64,000 bases of DNA from NCBI GenBank assembly GCA_902462295.1, contig CABQAZ010000007.1, positions 5,081-69,080 on the forward strand, written 5' to 3'. The notes under the pieces were generated by a model, which worked only from the letters and a program-made list of their open reading frames with translations, ran no database searches and had not been told where the DNA came from. Made by a program: the position numbers and the translations under genes. The DNA comes from an uncultured Clostridium sp. (lineage in GTDB: Bacteria; Bacillota; Clostridia; TANB77; CAG-508). Below are positions 30,201 through 36,900 of the stretch, in pieces (the stretch's first letter is position 1; each line of letters opens with the position of its first letter).

Positions 30201-30727
30201 CATTCTTTATAATCTTTTTCTGGTTGTCTTGCTGTTTCTTCAAAATCTGATAATACTATTGTGTGTGTAACTTCTTGTTTTCCTGTGCTTGCATTTGTTG
30301 ATAATATTCCCTCACTTACTGTTATTTTGGGATTTGTTTTATTTGTTACTTCTTTTCCATTTATAAATACTGTTATATCATCTGCTTTTAACGAACTTGT
30401 TACATCACTTGCATAGTTTACATTTGTATTTTCATTTATATTTTTTGTTTCATTTGCTATTCCTTTTACAGTAACTGTTAATGTTCCTTTTTCTTTATCA
30501 AATGAACTTGATACTTTTTCCCATTTAGGTTTATATATTGGCTTAATTGTTCCATGCTCCAGTCCTGTTGTTGCAGATATTTTTATTTCTCCAGCTTTTG
30601 TATATTTTAATGTTGGTGCATATGTTTCTTTTGTTACTTTATTAAATTTTATAAAAAACCCTAATATCATAATTATGGCTATTATCTTTGTTATTATTTT
30701 TATTACTTTTTTTCTCTTTTTTAACAT
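9251..30727 (-). CDS. Giant modular surface protein, 7158 aa (DUF285 blocks, Ig-like arrays, beta-helix-like region)
   Basis: An unbroken frame of 7158 codons. It has an N-terminal hydrophobic leader (about 8-28), then Ig-like modules marked by VDVVDP-W, TDKYY and YTL-L phrases. Three BspA-type DUF285 blocks lie at residues about 955-1345, 2255-2620 and 3520-3920, built of about 26-residue NTSNVTNMSGMF / LDLGDKF repeats. Longer Ig arrays lie between and after them to about 5230. An InlB-B-like FKGWA...YGLYED segment is at about 5240-5345, a Gly-rich beta-helix-like region at about 5350-6245 and beta domains to the end. No LPXTG, SLH, choline- or GW-type anchor is visible. A sigma-A promoter precedes it. 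I infer an adhesin or matrix protein hundreds of nanometres long. The leader shows no clear AxA site, so it may stay tethered by its N-terminus. Confidence 0.9.
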   Translation of the reverse strand: MLKKRKKVIKIITKIIAIIMILGFFIKFNKVTKETYAPTLKYTKAGEIKISATTGLEHGTIKPIYKPKWEKVSSSFDKEKGTLTVTVKGIANETKNINENTNVNYASDVTSSLKADDITVFINGKEVTNKTNPKITVSEGILSTNASTGKQEVTHTIVLSDFEETARQPEKDYKEWSGNVTLKISGRGKEESTYMTNILTDENGNQNMMETDEDGSWIDVTINDEDTDRNTANKMFADFIKPEFTYIYSNGNIDHTNKTLTIEFSVTDKYFNTSTVLNSADKIIVKLLDTDTEIPNANITKNITKIEDITEERDGEETPVKIGEKYKLVIGGLEQVDEKGIGNGETYSGPMSITFPSGLATDTSSNSNITKTITIGVNEPDNTGNQEIVDVVDPVWTVASSDPNTGIIKIRVKDKYLIKDSSKFELAKEDIKIIVNDVESTAIVKTLDGPTEITADQEYEYTLTISNIVPVEGGYTEFTPINPIVGGTAKYKNENGGNIKLKMEAGTITDKYGNSTKEQILAIGNVDYTGPELFYIQKTRDVENNKETIVFNVTDKNYKSTKLITPDEISVWIDGTQVDNQITKKIAKAVEIKTTIDGIERIVGHQYTLEIGSIAETDEEFLNSNRAYRELSGALKIEIDENAVTDVRGNTLNPDTATITDRTDVVKPEIIYKHSTSDINKTDKTYTMVFDMIDKYYDAKNSTELKKEDLTIKVDGKVPDWNEVTRSLQKADITETVNGTNKVIGKRYTLQLSNLEQLQVKEKENYLNYSGVITVVIPANKMADETGNKNISKTITSGINIPGGTGTGEIVDVVDPLIEKESTSANAIDKTATLKFKVTDKYFKASTIAKDNIKIYVNREESSTAQIETFESSELKEERTVDGSTTTVQYGVEYTLTVKGFDTTVNQVKIKIPAGLVTDNSGNGNKETDLVLYNTLKPTYTGTYDEETNSESKETSPFLGNTKIQRQNIDNITFMNNIPANVGYDETTQSYKDSTTWDVSAEQDKSILAWYTTNANGSLKVYIGSDSEIFANQDSTDLFAYIGKGDKCTSTETITNIDLLNVNSVTNMYRMFRYTGYKSMKKLELGSKFDTSNVTNMKEMFESTGYTAMTDINLGANFNTSKVTDMSNMFKNSGYTKLTGLNLGTKFDTTKVIYMNGMFNATGYTEMTTFELNDGFNTSNVTDMSQMFYQTGSKKLKTLNLKDGFNTAKVTNMSEMFKEMEALTKLDLKGKFDTSKVTNMSGMFWGTGSSSITEIKLGDKFNTSNVTNMNSMFYETGKTTLTNLDLGDKFYTTNVTDMTNMFYQCGQTAMTTIDLGPAFTKIAGTHDNMFYNTGKSGVIIKVAESIYLNKNNFKLNADTTDSAIEYTRGTINPKYRTEWVKQSSTINTTNKNITITLKGRTNAEVPANEYKSDVTSTLTTDDIHVYFDGEEADTITKSITEATTTSNGTTGANDVVHVLTLSNLEEELRQQGKSYKEWSGNISLKINKKTLSDKYGNQNLQAIDTTGEMVDIEIKETNKVEQNTNGTMFTDYIKPEITYVYSDKNINYTNKTLTVEFSVVDKYFSSTTLGTENIADELTVKLIDTDSTISNKKITKELTKVEDVNETRDGKSVKIGEKYRLVISGLEQQTVDGKYKDYSGPMSISIPAGVATDKSGNTNNATTITIGVNEPDNTGNQQIVDVVDPTWKTENINIDHTNKKVTVDLIGTDKYYASCSLTTANIKVYVDGEEVTTTANVKKSLVEDVENPLTEIRKVDGVDTQVQYGVRYTLTLTDWEEVSKQTGKNFFEWSGTTKIEIGAGTIKDQSNNTSKKQEFELGYVDFIKPKIEKVSSNKNDTDKTETITFNVIDKYLDTSKQMTADEITVYVDGEEASTITKTLTRVTANDVSKTINGKSQVVSQQYQLVLSDFEQARTSINYDREYSDWSGNVSIKIAEGAVKDKNTPNPNVNEETTIAGDFVDFIKPNVTYRYTESDIDYDGKTFTMVFDITDKHFSASTLLINDLNIKIDNEEPNWDNTGVHGVAKELTSEDITNTVNGEDKVIGKRYTLKLSHLEQLEKLDGKETLDYSGVITVAIPENKVTDTTGNKNNAITITSGIEIKGEEVTGDGTIVDVVDPIWEKVNATVNVNEKTATITVKGTDKYFASSNLIADKIKVLINGNEVTSNINIRVGTATAVNSEIDKKQIGNQYVINISGDGLDLDKNQVKIRIEAGTITDKSGNKNKDTELTLVTTLAETNTETEPTSGLLGSKNSDNEKVNKIERQNIDNITFVDNIPASVYDRASKEIKDDTAWDVSVNQDKSILAWYTTNDNGTLKVYIGSDDEIFGNIDSSYLFANIGYSDKCTSTETISNIGLLNVESVTNMTAMFKNTGYNSMTEFILGDKFDTRKVTNMSHMFEGIGHNSMTSFELTGKFDTSKVTDMSDMFSGTGYTKMASFKLGSKFYTENVTEMSKMFYQTGKTKLTTLGLGDNFNTGKVTNMSEMFKEMEALTELDLKDKFDTSKVTNMSGMFWGTGSSSITEIKLGDKFDTSNVTNMNSMFYETGKNTLTALDLGDKFYTTNVTDMTSMFYQTGLTAMTTIDLGPAFTKIAGTNTDMFTNTGKDGEITIYTSEPIYLNKNNFKLNTDTTDSAIEYTRGTINPKYRTEWVKQSSTISTTNKNITITLKGRTNAEVPANEYTSDVTSSLTTDNIHVYFDGEEANTITKTLTEATTTSNSITGANDVVHVLTLSDLEEELRQQGKSYKEWSGNISLKIDKKTLSDKYGNQNLQAIDTTGEMVDIEFKDSTTDKNTNGTMFTDYINPELTYVYSNGNIDYDNKTLTVEFSVTDKYFDLTTLSDENAVNNLAIKLIDTDSTIPDEKITKELTKVEDINETRNGEQVKIGEKYRLVISGLEQQTADGKYKDYSGPMSISIPAGVATDKSGNTNIATTITIGVNEPDNTGNQQIVDVVDPMWKTDNINIDHINKKVTVDLMGTDKYYASDSLTTAKIKVYVDGEEVTTTENVKKELSEAVQLKETRKVDGVDTQVQYGVKYTLTLTDWEEVSKRTGKDFFEWSGTTKIEIEAGTITDESNNTSNKQEFELGHVDFIRPKIEKVSSNKDSELKTETIIFNVIDKYLDTSKELSTDEISVYVDGELVPTSQITRTLTRITANDVSKTINGKSQVVSQQYQLVLSDFEQARTSINYDREYSDWSGNVSIKIAEGAVKDKNTPNPNVNEETTIDGDFVDFIKPNTTYRYTESDIDYNGKTFTMVFDITDKYYKSGTLAIGDLNIKIDGETPNWDNTGVHGVTKELTSEDITNTVKGEDKVIGKRYTLKLTHLEQLEKLAGKETMDYSGVITVAVPAEKLVDTTDNKNNAITITSGIEIKGEEITGDGTIVDVVDPIWEKVSSTSSANGQTATIIVKGTDKYFASSNLTADKIEVYVNGEKVSTNVNVDVGTQATPVYASDGTTRIGDQYTVTVSGTGLAKSADQIKIRIKPNTIEDNSGNTNKETDLLLFNALRKTDTETEATNGLLGSASSTNENVKTIQRQNIDNITFVEKIPSTVYDKSAQAYVDNTAWDVSSMQDKSILAWYTTNANGTLKVYIGSDNEIFANYDSSNLFGFIGSSDNCTSIETITNINLLNVESVTSMKYMFRQTGTNAMTKLELGNKFNTSNVTNMAGMFEGTGYKNMTTINLGNNFITNSVTDMNNMFNSTGYTAMTNLDLGSKFNTSAVTDMNNMFNSTGYTAMTSLDLGSNFNTSAVTDMNNMFNSTGYTAMTNLNLRSQFNTSKVTKMNSMFEGTGYTAMTSLNLGTLFDTSLVIDMNKMFYQTGHEKMTTLTLGDKFNTSKVTNMSYMFSETGLKVMTALDLGDMFYTTVATDMSHMFENVGQTLMTSLDLGPAFTKIAETNTDMFTNTGKDTGITIYASEQIYLDKNNFKLNTNATDSAIEYTRGTINPKYRTEWIKESSTISTSNKNIAITLKGRTNAEAGIDFTSDVTSSLTADNIHVFYDGEEVTTITKTVGEATTTTNEITGANDVLQVITLSNLEEELRQQGKNYKEWSGNISLKIDKKTLTDKTYKNQNLQAIDTTGEMIDIVFEDEKTNKNTDGTMFTDYINPEFTYEYSKTTINYEQKNVTVVFDVTDKYFKQSTISLNNTTIKVDGVEPDWTKVTRTFTKKALGEDKTEGNIVYKANGDIYTTINGTEQKIGERYELILDGLETQNGEGYSGNVTLAFPDGVITDQSGNKNIAKTITIGVDEPKDDEHKDPVVVDVVNPLWSYGTSSINRVRDGAEADTVDVTIIGSDKYYDTNTLTTDKIKVYVDDVLESSITKNLTPITDTAILKQLATKQGLADTDNLKFVGYKLTLGNFGTINGVTKVVIDEGTILDKSGNKNLETTIPVGNPEWVENGDSSANPIYTAFRENIVDFIKPVIKYTYSAVEGATNPTIDYEAKTLTVKFTVTDKYIRQDSIINADGTLNANNIKIKVAGTDLTEQLHTTVTAKELDDRTGTEYTFVISNFELVYNESEKYQDYSGEVDFVFSANKVDDTSGNKNNATTITLDYDDGDDTDNPIIVDVIDPVIERTDNNLSKLNSSNGINRDLTNETGTVSVRIQATDKYLDKGMLQNAENVEKMKVKVVKPDGETVYPDTITKQVSQVSKQATSITYQVTLGNFGENEGVTSIIIPEGVIVDKYGNTNKETEVLVGNATWTETGDSKGEYTAFRNSIVDFTRPIWEYSTSSITRNRDEETGTVTIKILGRDKYYLKDTLTESNIFVYVDNTENPDSPVTSITKKLTKIKDTAELDGANTGYILTLGNFGTHDGAVKISIADNTIKDSSGNGNKITDIPVGNPDWVETDISDNADNPKYTAFRNNIVDFIKPKITYKYADGTNPVIDRENKQVSITFDVTDTNFLESDILSVDDIQQILVDDYDVTDTITKQLIKSDITDGSGNGIRYTLTLSNFEVDSNLENEIFRRHSGKIEFVIGEGKVRDTSGNMNIETKIIVDNDNGDNENNYIRVDFIKPKLFYKEKFISYAQRYATVTISGTDRFYDFDTKLTADDISIYELNRDGQYIQRTDLPIKVTPVKTQYGYDFVVRLDDFEEEFRQLKISIPAGKISDLDENTNDATDILVDLDNRKPVWKYTSTDTSQFESDGKISFNVKGQDTFLDIEKSGLEASNIKIQKDGTDVTEIDNITVNYLGADATEISKSYKIDVSGLTEVGSYSLIIEKETLVDQFNNKSATTTITFSKSAISSNTDNYTMVTYHATPDFEQMHQAYVHELMNVNESGTNAESTTYRASSIGEIYDNGNNTLFAEPFKYENGTQSAYSFKGWAVANEKGFSADNAKIYGLYEDIPNTVTNLNATWQNATVIFVSKNGNNSNDGKSPTTPVKDLKTAYSKLNADGTDTTNIIVVMDKIEWNSGDTLTGNATITSLYAGVDYRKDGAELQISSNMNISGDIVFDNIKLYSSSTTVSDGSDYLATGEYSNVLVTNYGDVILGRGISTPDDKYTFGAVVGGNYKEETTKDTIGIHTVIVEAGKYNNIIVGSSLNTPSTTRKYVSHQVMIGTIKESAISRNDKVTITGYLSMGELEDRCYPYNRDGSQDTALGYTRYYAISKIYSATFTGENKFNKAEENASIYLRSINGFNDGKVQFDMYGGNVTGNIYGGARMATSKDSNETEQPDVNIMNFYGGQITGNVFGHGGNDTSTGNSIITLSGCIGITGNVFGGSNATTEADGKITGNTNIIVNSSIIVNGNIYGGSNGVINGTTINRNTGLITGNTNVTLNVGTVRGEIYGGGYNCGVTGTANINMNNGQVTGSIYGGAYQNQVQTETNVNIFGGTVEDVYGGNALTSVAQLNSDNSSQNANIIIGNKDLDTTPRVNGTVYGSGKYDRLGTVEIQLIKCNTTPAVFGGSDTNGITSEANIYLNDMTASTVYGGSRNDGTVTKANIYLNSGTVTDIYGGGYGGSTTTANVNLDGTATVTSIYGGPNTSGKVETSNVDLKSGNITNVYGGGNSADVVTANVTLNGITIDSIHGGSKKSGVTTNTNVILNSGTVINVYGAGLDAGAVNANVTQIGATVTNIYGGSEGDSNDTTETINTKINVNSAVAKNIYGGSLNKGSVRNATINITGTSTITGKLYGGGYQSNVGKSGNTGSTTINVTGGTINNDIVGGSERGVVYGNTNINIGKDSVADTTLTAGNISIHGNIYGAGNSTNTNYSDTSVYGDTHVTLDNGTDSPITFTKSIFGAGNGANYSSTGSSDGSTVKIKDFGSTTNAYNMISIQRTGKVSIQNSYLELTGAQDKYNYYQGTSYTLNKITNGLVLLDNSTLYTRRGFNMVGGFESLVTTDGSSTTKATVAIENNQVTKNVDNRLYTYEGVNLIFAKQEGDLSNMSNQDIWGDVNGMAFFGMYRTNRTTGAKEYDIYAPDYSGTATTNMFANGTYIEGRHKANHDTTVDGFYTNIVGEDSNIAVPQVIDVTDNGTYYDWIIGANIVNYNASLIASTYSTYSIADLNLNFKQFVDNANYNGTIFTIDRVSTNAFDEESNLINKLSIPTYSENANNTFGLTMQTSNSGWLQGGTTNLYTDSDGSFDGTTVYKTDNSTEPGNIIFKLFNSVNVSETKDLGYVNITLTGKARQGEDASIGKVFKVVIAINVQSLYEDMNANDSASYITRFTDSTKTELNYTTDSAIDMSYVLYKSGIESQSNIYATGDYRVLSTSTPLPKDTKITLRDYGQGDDVNKVYYYQVASDTDYDATDNSSGSTRYLYKLSKFVDMGGTSDKYSDNNNKYYHTSADTKGYALEKYDISIDFMNSNLDTNKLAQETYLELRTSSGAVKYDNGDKEIKYNLYNQKAVMSENVTTGDGKTSYTVFENLAIPFTFDSSLLEQKTDDGLTIKDTKYYEKRTGIAIEIVDEHGERIHAPEVQNLQLTDVTESTVYKPGADGVIRIPLSDGLAKIENSYVLSLSQNSVPAGQYIAKIYFFSSDDGKYYIDSTTEVQDIYITFINKLLGLAGLESADGSRIINKNTRLNLDGGNGLDLTVKVGSPTNDTNIRVELYKRNSTYTTDEEDGTNTYNEISYTKVDLKDYLQSLDGSELKTPEDYSGQGLVTADGCKEYMVMEKKSHPESTGNENIETVKFEKAIKDGISTGEYKLVFKAYYNNTLIQTIRKSFIVTQ
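11990..14670 (-). repeat. Glycine-rich beta-helix-like repeat region within the 7158-aa protein
   Basis: About 30 imperfect repeats of roughly 20-30 residues with the pattern IYGGS/VYGGG - x-G-x-V-x-x-x-N-V-x-L-N-x-G-T (for example TVTDIYGGGYGGSTTTANV). The region opens with FVSKNGNNSNDGKSPTTPVK, a phrase typical of right-handed beta-helix (pectate-lyase-like) surface proteins. Each coil has the turn glycines and alternating beta residues expected of a solenoid. No catalytic acidic cluster stands out, so a structural stalk is more likely than an enzyme. Confidence 0.6.
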
Positions 30728-30778
30728 GTTTTTCCTCCGTTTTTTGACTCAGAAATCCTATCTTATTTCTCTATATAT

Positions 30779-30807
30779 TTTATATCATAACATGCTATTT
30801 TTTTCAA
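30779..30807 (-). promoter_or_regulatory. Sigma-A promoter of the 7158-codon giant gene
   Basis: The minus strand reads TTGAAA (30802-30807), a 17-nt spacer and TATAAA (30779-30784). A GGAGG Shine-Dalgarno precedes the ATG at 30727. The box sequences and spacer length are the same as those in front of the other giant gene, and the flanking bases are clearly related. Confidence 0.75.
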
Positions 30808-30823
30808 CGTTTTTCGGCATTTT

Positions 30824-30860
30824 TTTCAAAAAAAAAAGCACCAATTTTGGTGCTTTTTTC
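30824..30860. terminator. Rho-independent terminator after the 7037-codon giant gene
   Basis: AGCACCAA and TTGGTGCT form a perfect 8-bp stem with a TT loop (30837-30854), flanked by A runs on one side and T runs on the other, so it could work in both directions. It lies between the stop of one giant gene and the promoter of the next, making them separate transcription units. Confidence 0.8.
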
Positions 30861-30923
30861 TAGTCTTTTTTTCTCTTTATTTTATTAGTATTTTTTGTTG
30901 TTTTTTGTAAAGATTTTTGACTA

Positions 30924-33900
30924 TTATTTTGTTTTAAATGCTGTTCTTGATGAATATATTGATTCTGGTGCATATACTATGATATTTGTAATTCCACAGT
31001 TCTTAAACATGTCATCATATGTATTGTGTGCTGATATTATACTTGTTGTAGAATTTCCTAATGAATCTACTGTTGTATTAGTTTTTTGAGCGATTGCTCC
31101 CTCTGGTATTGTTGTAAATTCTGCTCCTAAATCTAATACTGTCATTAATGTACTTCCACAGTCATTAAACATTTTAACCATATCTGTTACATTACTTGTA
31201 TTAAATTTATCGCCTAAATCTAAACTTGTTAATTTTGATTGTCCAAATCCTTGGAACATATTACTCATATTTCTTACATTTATAGTATTAAATTTGCTTC
31301 CTAAGTCAAATTGTTTTATTTCTGCTTTTCCACAACCATTAAACATATTACTCATATCTGTTACACTACTTGTATCAAATTTCTCTCTAATGTTTAAACT
31401 TTCCATAGCTTTTTGGCCACAATCATTAAACATACTACTCATGTCTGTTACAATACTTGTATTAAATTTATCTTCTAAATCTAAAGCTGTCATTTTTGTA
31501 TATCCTGTAGAGTTAAACATTGACTTCATATTTGTTACTTTACTTGTATTAAAGTTACTTTCTAATTTTAATGATGTCATTGCTTCATATCCTGTAAACA
31601 TAAACATGCTATCCATGTTAGTTACATTATCTGTTTTAAATGCATTTCCTAAATCTAAGCTTGTCATTGCTTTATATCCTGTTGCAAAGAACATTGCTTG
31701 CATATTGGTTACATAATTTACATTTAATCTATTTATATTTGTTATTGTTTCTTGTGATGTAGATTTATCTCCTCTACCTATATATGCAAATAAATAACTT
31801 GAATTTCTATTAGCAAAAATTTCATCATCACTACCAATATACACTTTTAATGTTCCATTTCCATTTGTAGTATACCATGCCAAAATTGATTTATCTTGTT
31901 CTGCTGATACATCCCATGTTGTACTATTTTTATAAGCTTGTGTTGTTTCATCATATCCTACATCTGCTGGAATACTATTTTCAAATGTTATACTATCAAT
32001 ATTTTGTCTTTGTATTTTGGTATTTCCTAAAAATGCACTTGTTGCTTTAGTTTCTGTATCTGTTTGTTTTAATACTGTATATGCTATTAAGTCTGTTTCT
32101 TTATTTACATTTCCAGAATTATCACTTACAAGTCCTGCTGGAATTTTTAGTTTTACTTGATTAACATTTGTGTCAAATCCTTTAATTGTTACTGTATATT
32201 GAACACCATATTTAACTGTTGTTGTTGTATTTCCTGAACTTACTTGTTCTTTTAATTCTGTACTTGTAAATGTATCAATACTTGCTGTTGATGATTCTTC
32301 TCCATTTACATATACTTTAATATTGTTTTTGGTTATTGTACTTGCTTTAAAGTATTTATCTGTTACATTAAACTTAATCATTGCAGTTTTTTCTACAGCA
32401 TTTGCTGATGCTTCTTTTCTTTCTATAAATGGGTCTACAACGTCAACTACTGTTCCAGTTCCTGTTCCTCCAGGAATATTAACCCCTGATGTTATTGTTT
32501 TATCTGTATTCGTATTTCCAGTTGTATCTGCCATCTTATCTGCTGGTATTGCTACTGTAATTACACCACTATAGTCTAAGTAATTTTCTCCATCTTTTAT
32601 TTGTAATTGTTCCAAGTTTGATAATTTTAAAGTGTATTCTTTACCAATTACTTTATTTTCTCCATTTACACTTGCTGTAATATCTTCTACCTGTAATTTT
32701 TTTGTTACTTCATTCCAATCTGGTACTTTTCCATCAACTTTAATTGTTAAGTCTTCTAATTTTAATTGTGTTGAATTTTTTGCGTCATAATACTTATCTA
32801 CCATATCAAATACCATTGTATATGTTTTATCTGTTTTGTCTATATCTGCTGTTGCATATTTATATATTACTTCTGGTTTTATTAGGTCTGTTGTATCTGT
32901 TATTGTTGTTGTATCTGTATTTAGTTTATTTCCTCTCATATCTGTTGAAGCATTTTCATCAATTTTTATTTCTAATGTTCCACTTAACTCTCTATATCTT
33001 CTATCTGTATTTAAGAATTCTGTATCTGTTTCTACAATATCACTTAATTCTAATGTATACTGATGTCCTACTGTTCTTTCAATACCGTCTATTAATGTTT
33101 TTATTGCTACTGTTTTTGTTATATCTTTAGTTATTTGGTCATCAACTTGTACACCATCTATCCATACAGTCATCTCATCTGTTGTTACCAAATCTGTTGA
33201 TTTATAGTTTTTATCTGTTACATTAAATATTATTGTTTCTTTATTATCTTCTATACTTCTTGTTTTTTGTATATAGTAAACTTCTGGACTTGTATAGTCA
33301 ATATCACCAACAGGTAAATCTTGTTGTTTAGTTGAGTTTCCATACTTATCTGTTACTGTTCCTGCTAATATTCTTAATTTTATGTTTCCACCATTTTCGT
33401 TTTTATATTTTGCAGTTCCTCCCACTATAGGGTCGCCTATTGGTGTAAATTCTGTATATCCCTCTCCTGGTGGTGTTATATTAGTTAATGTTAAAGTATA
33501 TTCATACTCTTCATTTGGTACTATTTCCTCTGGACCATTTAGTGTTTTTACTATTGCTGTTGATTCTACATCATTTACTACTATTTTTATTTTGTCTTTT
33601 GTTAACTCAAATTTACTTGAATCTTTTATCAAATATTTATCTTTTACTCGTAATTTTATTACACCTGTATCTACATTTGTATCTATTACTGACCATACTG
33701 GGTCTACAACATCGACGATTTCTTGGTTTCCTGTATTGTCTGGTTCATTTACTCCTATTGTAATTACTTTTGTAATATTAGAATTATTAGATTTATCTGC
33801 TACTATTCCACCTGGGAATGTTATACTCATTGGTCCACTATATGTTTCTCCATTTCCTATTCCATTCTCATCTACTTGTTCTAATCCTTCTATTACTAAT

Positions 33901-36900
33901 TTATATTTTTCACCTATTTTTACAGTTTTTCCATCTCTTTCTTCTTCTATATCTTCTGTTTTTGTTATTGTCTTTTTTACTTTTGCAGTTGGTATTTCCG
34001 TATTTGTGTCTAATAATGTTATTCCTATATTATCTGCACTATTTAATACTGTTGAACTATTAAAGTATTTATCTGTTACAGAAAATTCTACTGCTAATGT
34101 TTTATTTGTATGGTCTATATTTCCATTTGAATATATATATGTGAATTCTGGTCTTATAAAGTCGGTAAATATTGAGTTTGTTGTATTTTTGTCTACACTT
34201 GTTGTGTCTTTTACTACACTATCAGTTCTTGCTCTCTCTGTTGTTAATGACATATTTCTATTTTCATATGTTACATCTTTTAATGTTCCTTGTGCTACTT
34301 CTATTGTAATATTTCCACTCCACTCTTTATAACTCTTTCCTTCTCTTCTTGCTGTTTCCTCAAAGTTTGATATTGTTATTTTTTGTAGTACATCTTTTGC
34401 TCCTGTTCTTGTGTTGTCTGTTTCTGTTGCTGTTTCTATTTGTTTTGTTACTTGGTTTGTTATGTCATTTCCATCTATATATACTTTTATTCCACTTACT
34501 GTTAATGTACTTGTTACATTACTTATATATTCTTTTGCTGGTACTTCTGTATTTGTTGTTCCTCTTAATGTTACTTCTATTTTTGATTTTGATATATCTG
34601 TTTTGTCTATTGTTACTTTTGTTCCTTCTTTTTGCCATTCTGTTCTGTATTTTGGATTTATTGTTCCTCTTGTATATTCTATTGCAGAGCTTGTTGCTTC
34701 TGTATTCAACTTAAAGTTATTCTTATTTTGATAAATTGATTCTGTTGCATTTATTGTTATTTCTCCGTCTTTACCTGTGTTTGTAAACATATCTGTATTT
34801 GTTTCAACTATTTTTGTAAATGCTGGTCCCAAATCTAGGCTTGTCATTAAATCATTACCTGTTTTATTAAACATTTCTATCATATCTGTTGCTTTTGTTG
34901 TGTAGAATTTATCGCCTAAATCTAATGATGTCATTTTCATTTTTCCAGTACAATTAAACATTCCATGCATTTTTTCTACATTTCTTGTATCAAATTCATT
35001 ACCTATATTTAATTTTGTCATACTTGTATATCCGCATCCAGAAAACATCCAACTCATATCTGTTACTTTTAATGTATTAAAATTGTTTCCTAAACTTAAC
35101 TCAGTCATTGCTGTATATCCTGTTTCTAAGAACATTCCATACATTTCAGTAACTTCATTTGTATAAAATTTATTTTCTAGATTTAAAACACTTAAACTCT
35201 GTCTTCCTGTTCTATTAAACATATTATTCATAATTGTTACAGCACTTGTATTAAAGTTACTTCCTAAATCTAATCCAGTCATTACCATATATCCAGTAGA
35301 TTTAAACATACTATCCATATTAGTTACATTACTTGTATTAAAGTTATTTCCTAAATTCAAAGTAGTCATTGCTGTATATCCTGTTTCTAAGAACATTGCT
35401 TGCATATTAGTTACATAATTTACATTTAATTTATCAATATCTACTATTGTTTCTGTAGAAGTACTGTTGTCACTTCTACCTATATATGCAAATAAATAAC
35501 TTGAATTTCTGTTAGCAAAAATCTCATTGTCACTACCAATATAAACATTTAGTGTTCCATTACCATTTGTAGTATACCATGCTAGAATTGATTTATCTTG
35601 TTCTGCTGATACATCCCATGCTGTTGAATCTTTATATTCTTTTGTTTTCTTATCCAAAACTGATAATGGTATATTATCTACAAATGTTAATTTATCAACA
35701 TTTTGTCTTTGTATCTTAGTATTTCCTAAAAGAGCATTTGTTGCTTCTTTTTCTGTACTTGTATTTTTCAATACATTATATACTATCAAATCAGTATCTT
35801 TATTACTGTTTCCATTGTTATCAGTTACAAGTCCTGCTGGAATTTTTAGTTTTACTTGGTTAGCATTTGTGTCAAATCCCTTAATTGTTACTGTATATTG
35901 AATACCATATTGTACTGTTGTTGTTGTATTTCCTGAACTTACTTGTTCTTTCAATTCTGTACTTGTAAGTGTATCAATACTTGACGTTGCTGATTCTTCT
36001 CCATTTACATATACTTTGATATTGTTTTTAGCTATTGTGCTAGCTTTAAAGTATTTATCTGTTACATTAAACTTAATTGTTGCAGTTTTTTCTACAGCAT
36101 TTGCTGAAGATTCCTTTCTTTCAATTAATGGGTCTACTACGTCTACTATTGTTCCAGTTCCTGTTCCTCCAGGAATATTAACTCCTGATGTTATTGTTTT
36201 ATCTATATTTGTATTTCCAGTTGTATCTACCATCTTATCTGCTGGTATTGCTACTGTAATTACACCACTATAGTCTAAATAGTTTTCTCCCTCTTTTATT
36301 TGTAATTGTTCTAAGTTTGATAATTTTAAAGTGTACTCTTTACCAATTACTTTATTTTCTCCATTTACACTTGCAGTAACATCTTCCACCTGTAATTTTT
36401 TTGTTACTTCATTCCAATCTGGTACTTTTCCATCAACTTTAATTGTTAAGTCTTCTAATTTTAATTGTGTTGAATTTTTTGCGTCATAATACTTATCTAC
36501 CATATCAAATACCATTGTATATGTTTTATCTGTTTTGTCTATATCTGATGTTGCATATTTATATATTACTTCTGGTTTTATTAGGTCTGTTGTGTCTATT
36601 ATTGTTGTTGTATCTTCATTTAATGGATTTCCTCTCATATCTTTTGAAGCATTTTTATCTATTTTTATTTCTAATGTTCCACTTAATTCTCTATATTTTC
36701 TATCTGTATTCAAAAATTCTGTTTCTGTTTCTACTATCCCACCTAATTCTAATGTATATTGATGTCCTACTGTTCTTACTGTTCCATCTACAGTTGTTTT
36801 TATTGCTACTGTTTTTGTTATATTTTTAGTTATTTGGTCATCAACTTGTACACCATCTATCCATACAGTCATCTCATCTGTTGTTACCAAATCTGTTGAT

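Noticed and set aside
33382..34332. Long open frames on the plus strand opposite the giant genes (up to about 316 codons)
   Set aside because: They are antisense shadows of the low-complexity coding strand: Leu/Phe/Ser-rich, no Shine-Dalgarno or promoters, and repeated wherever the coding repeat recurs.
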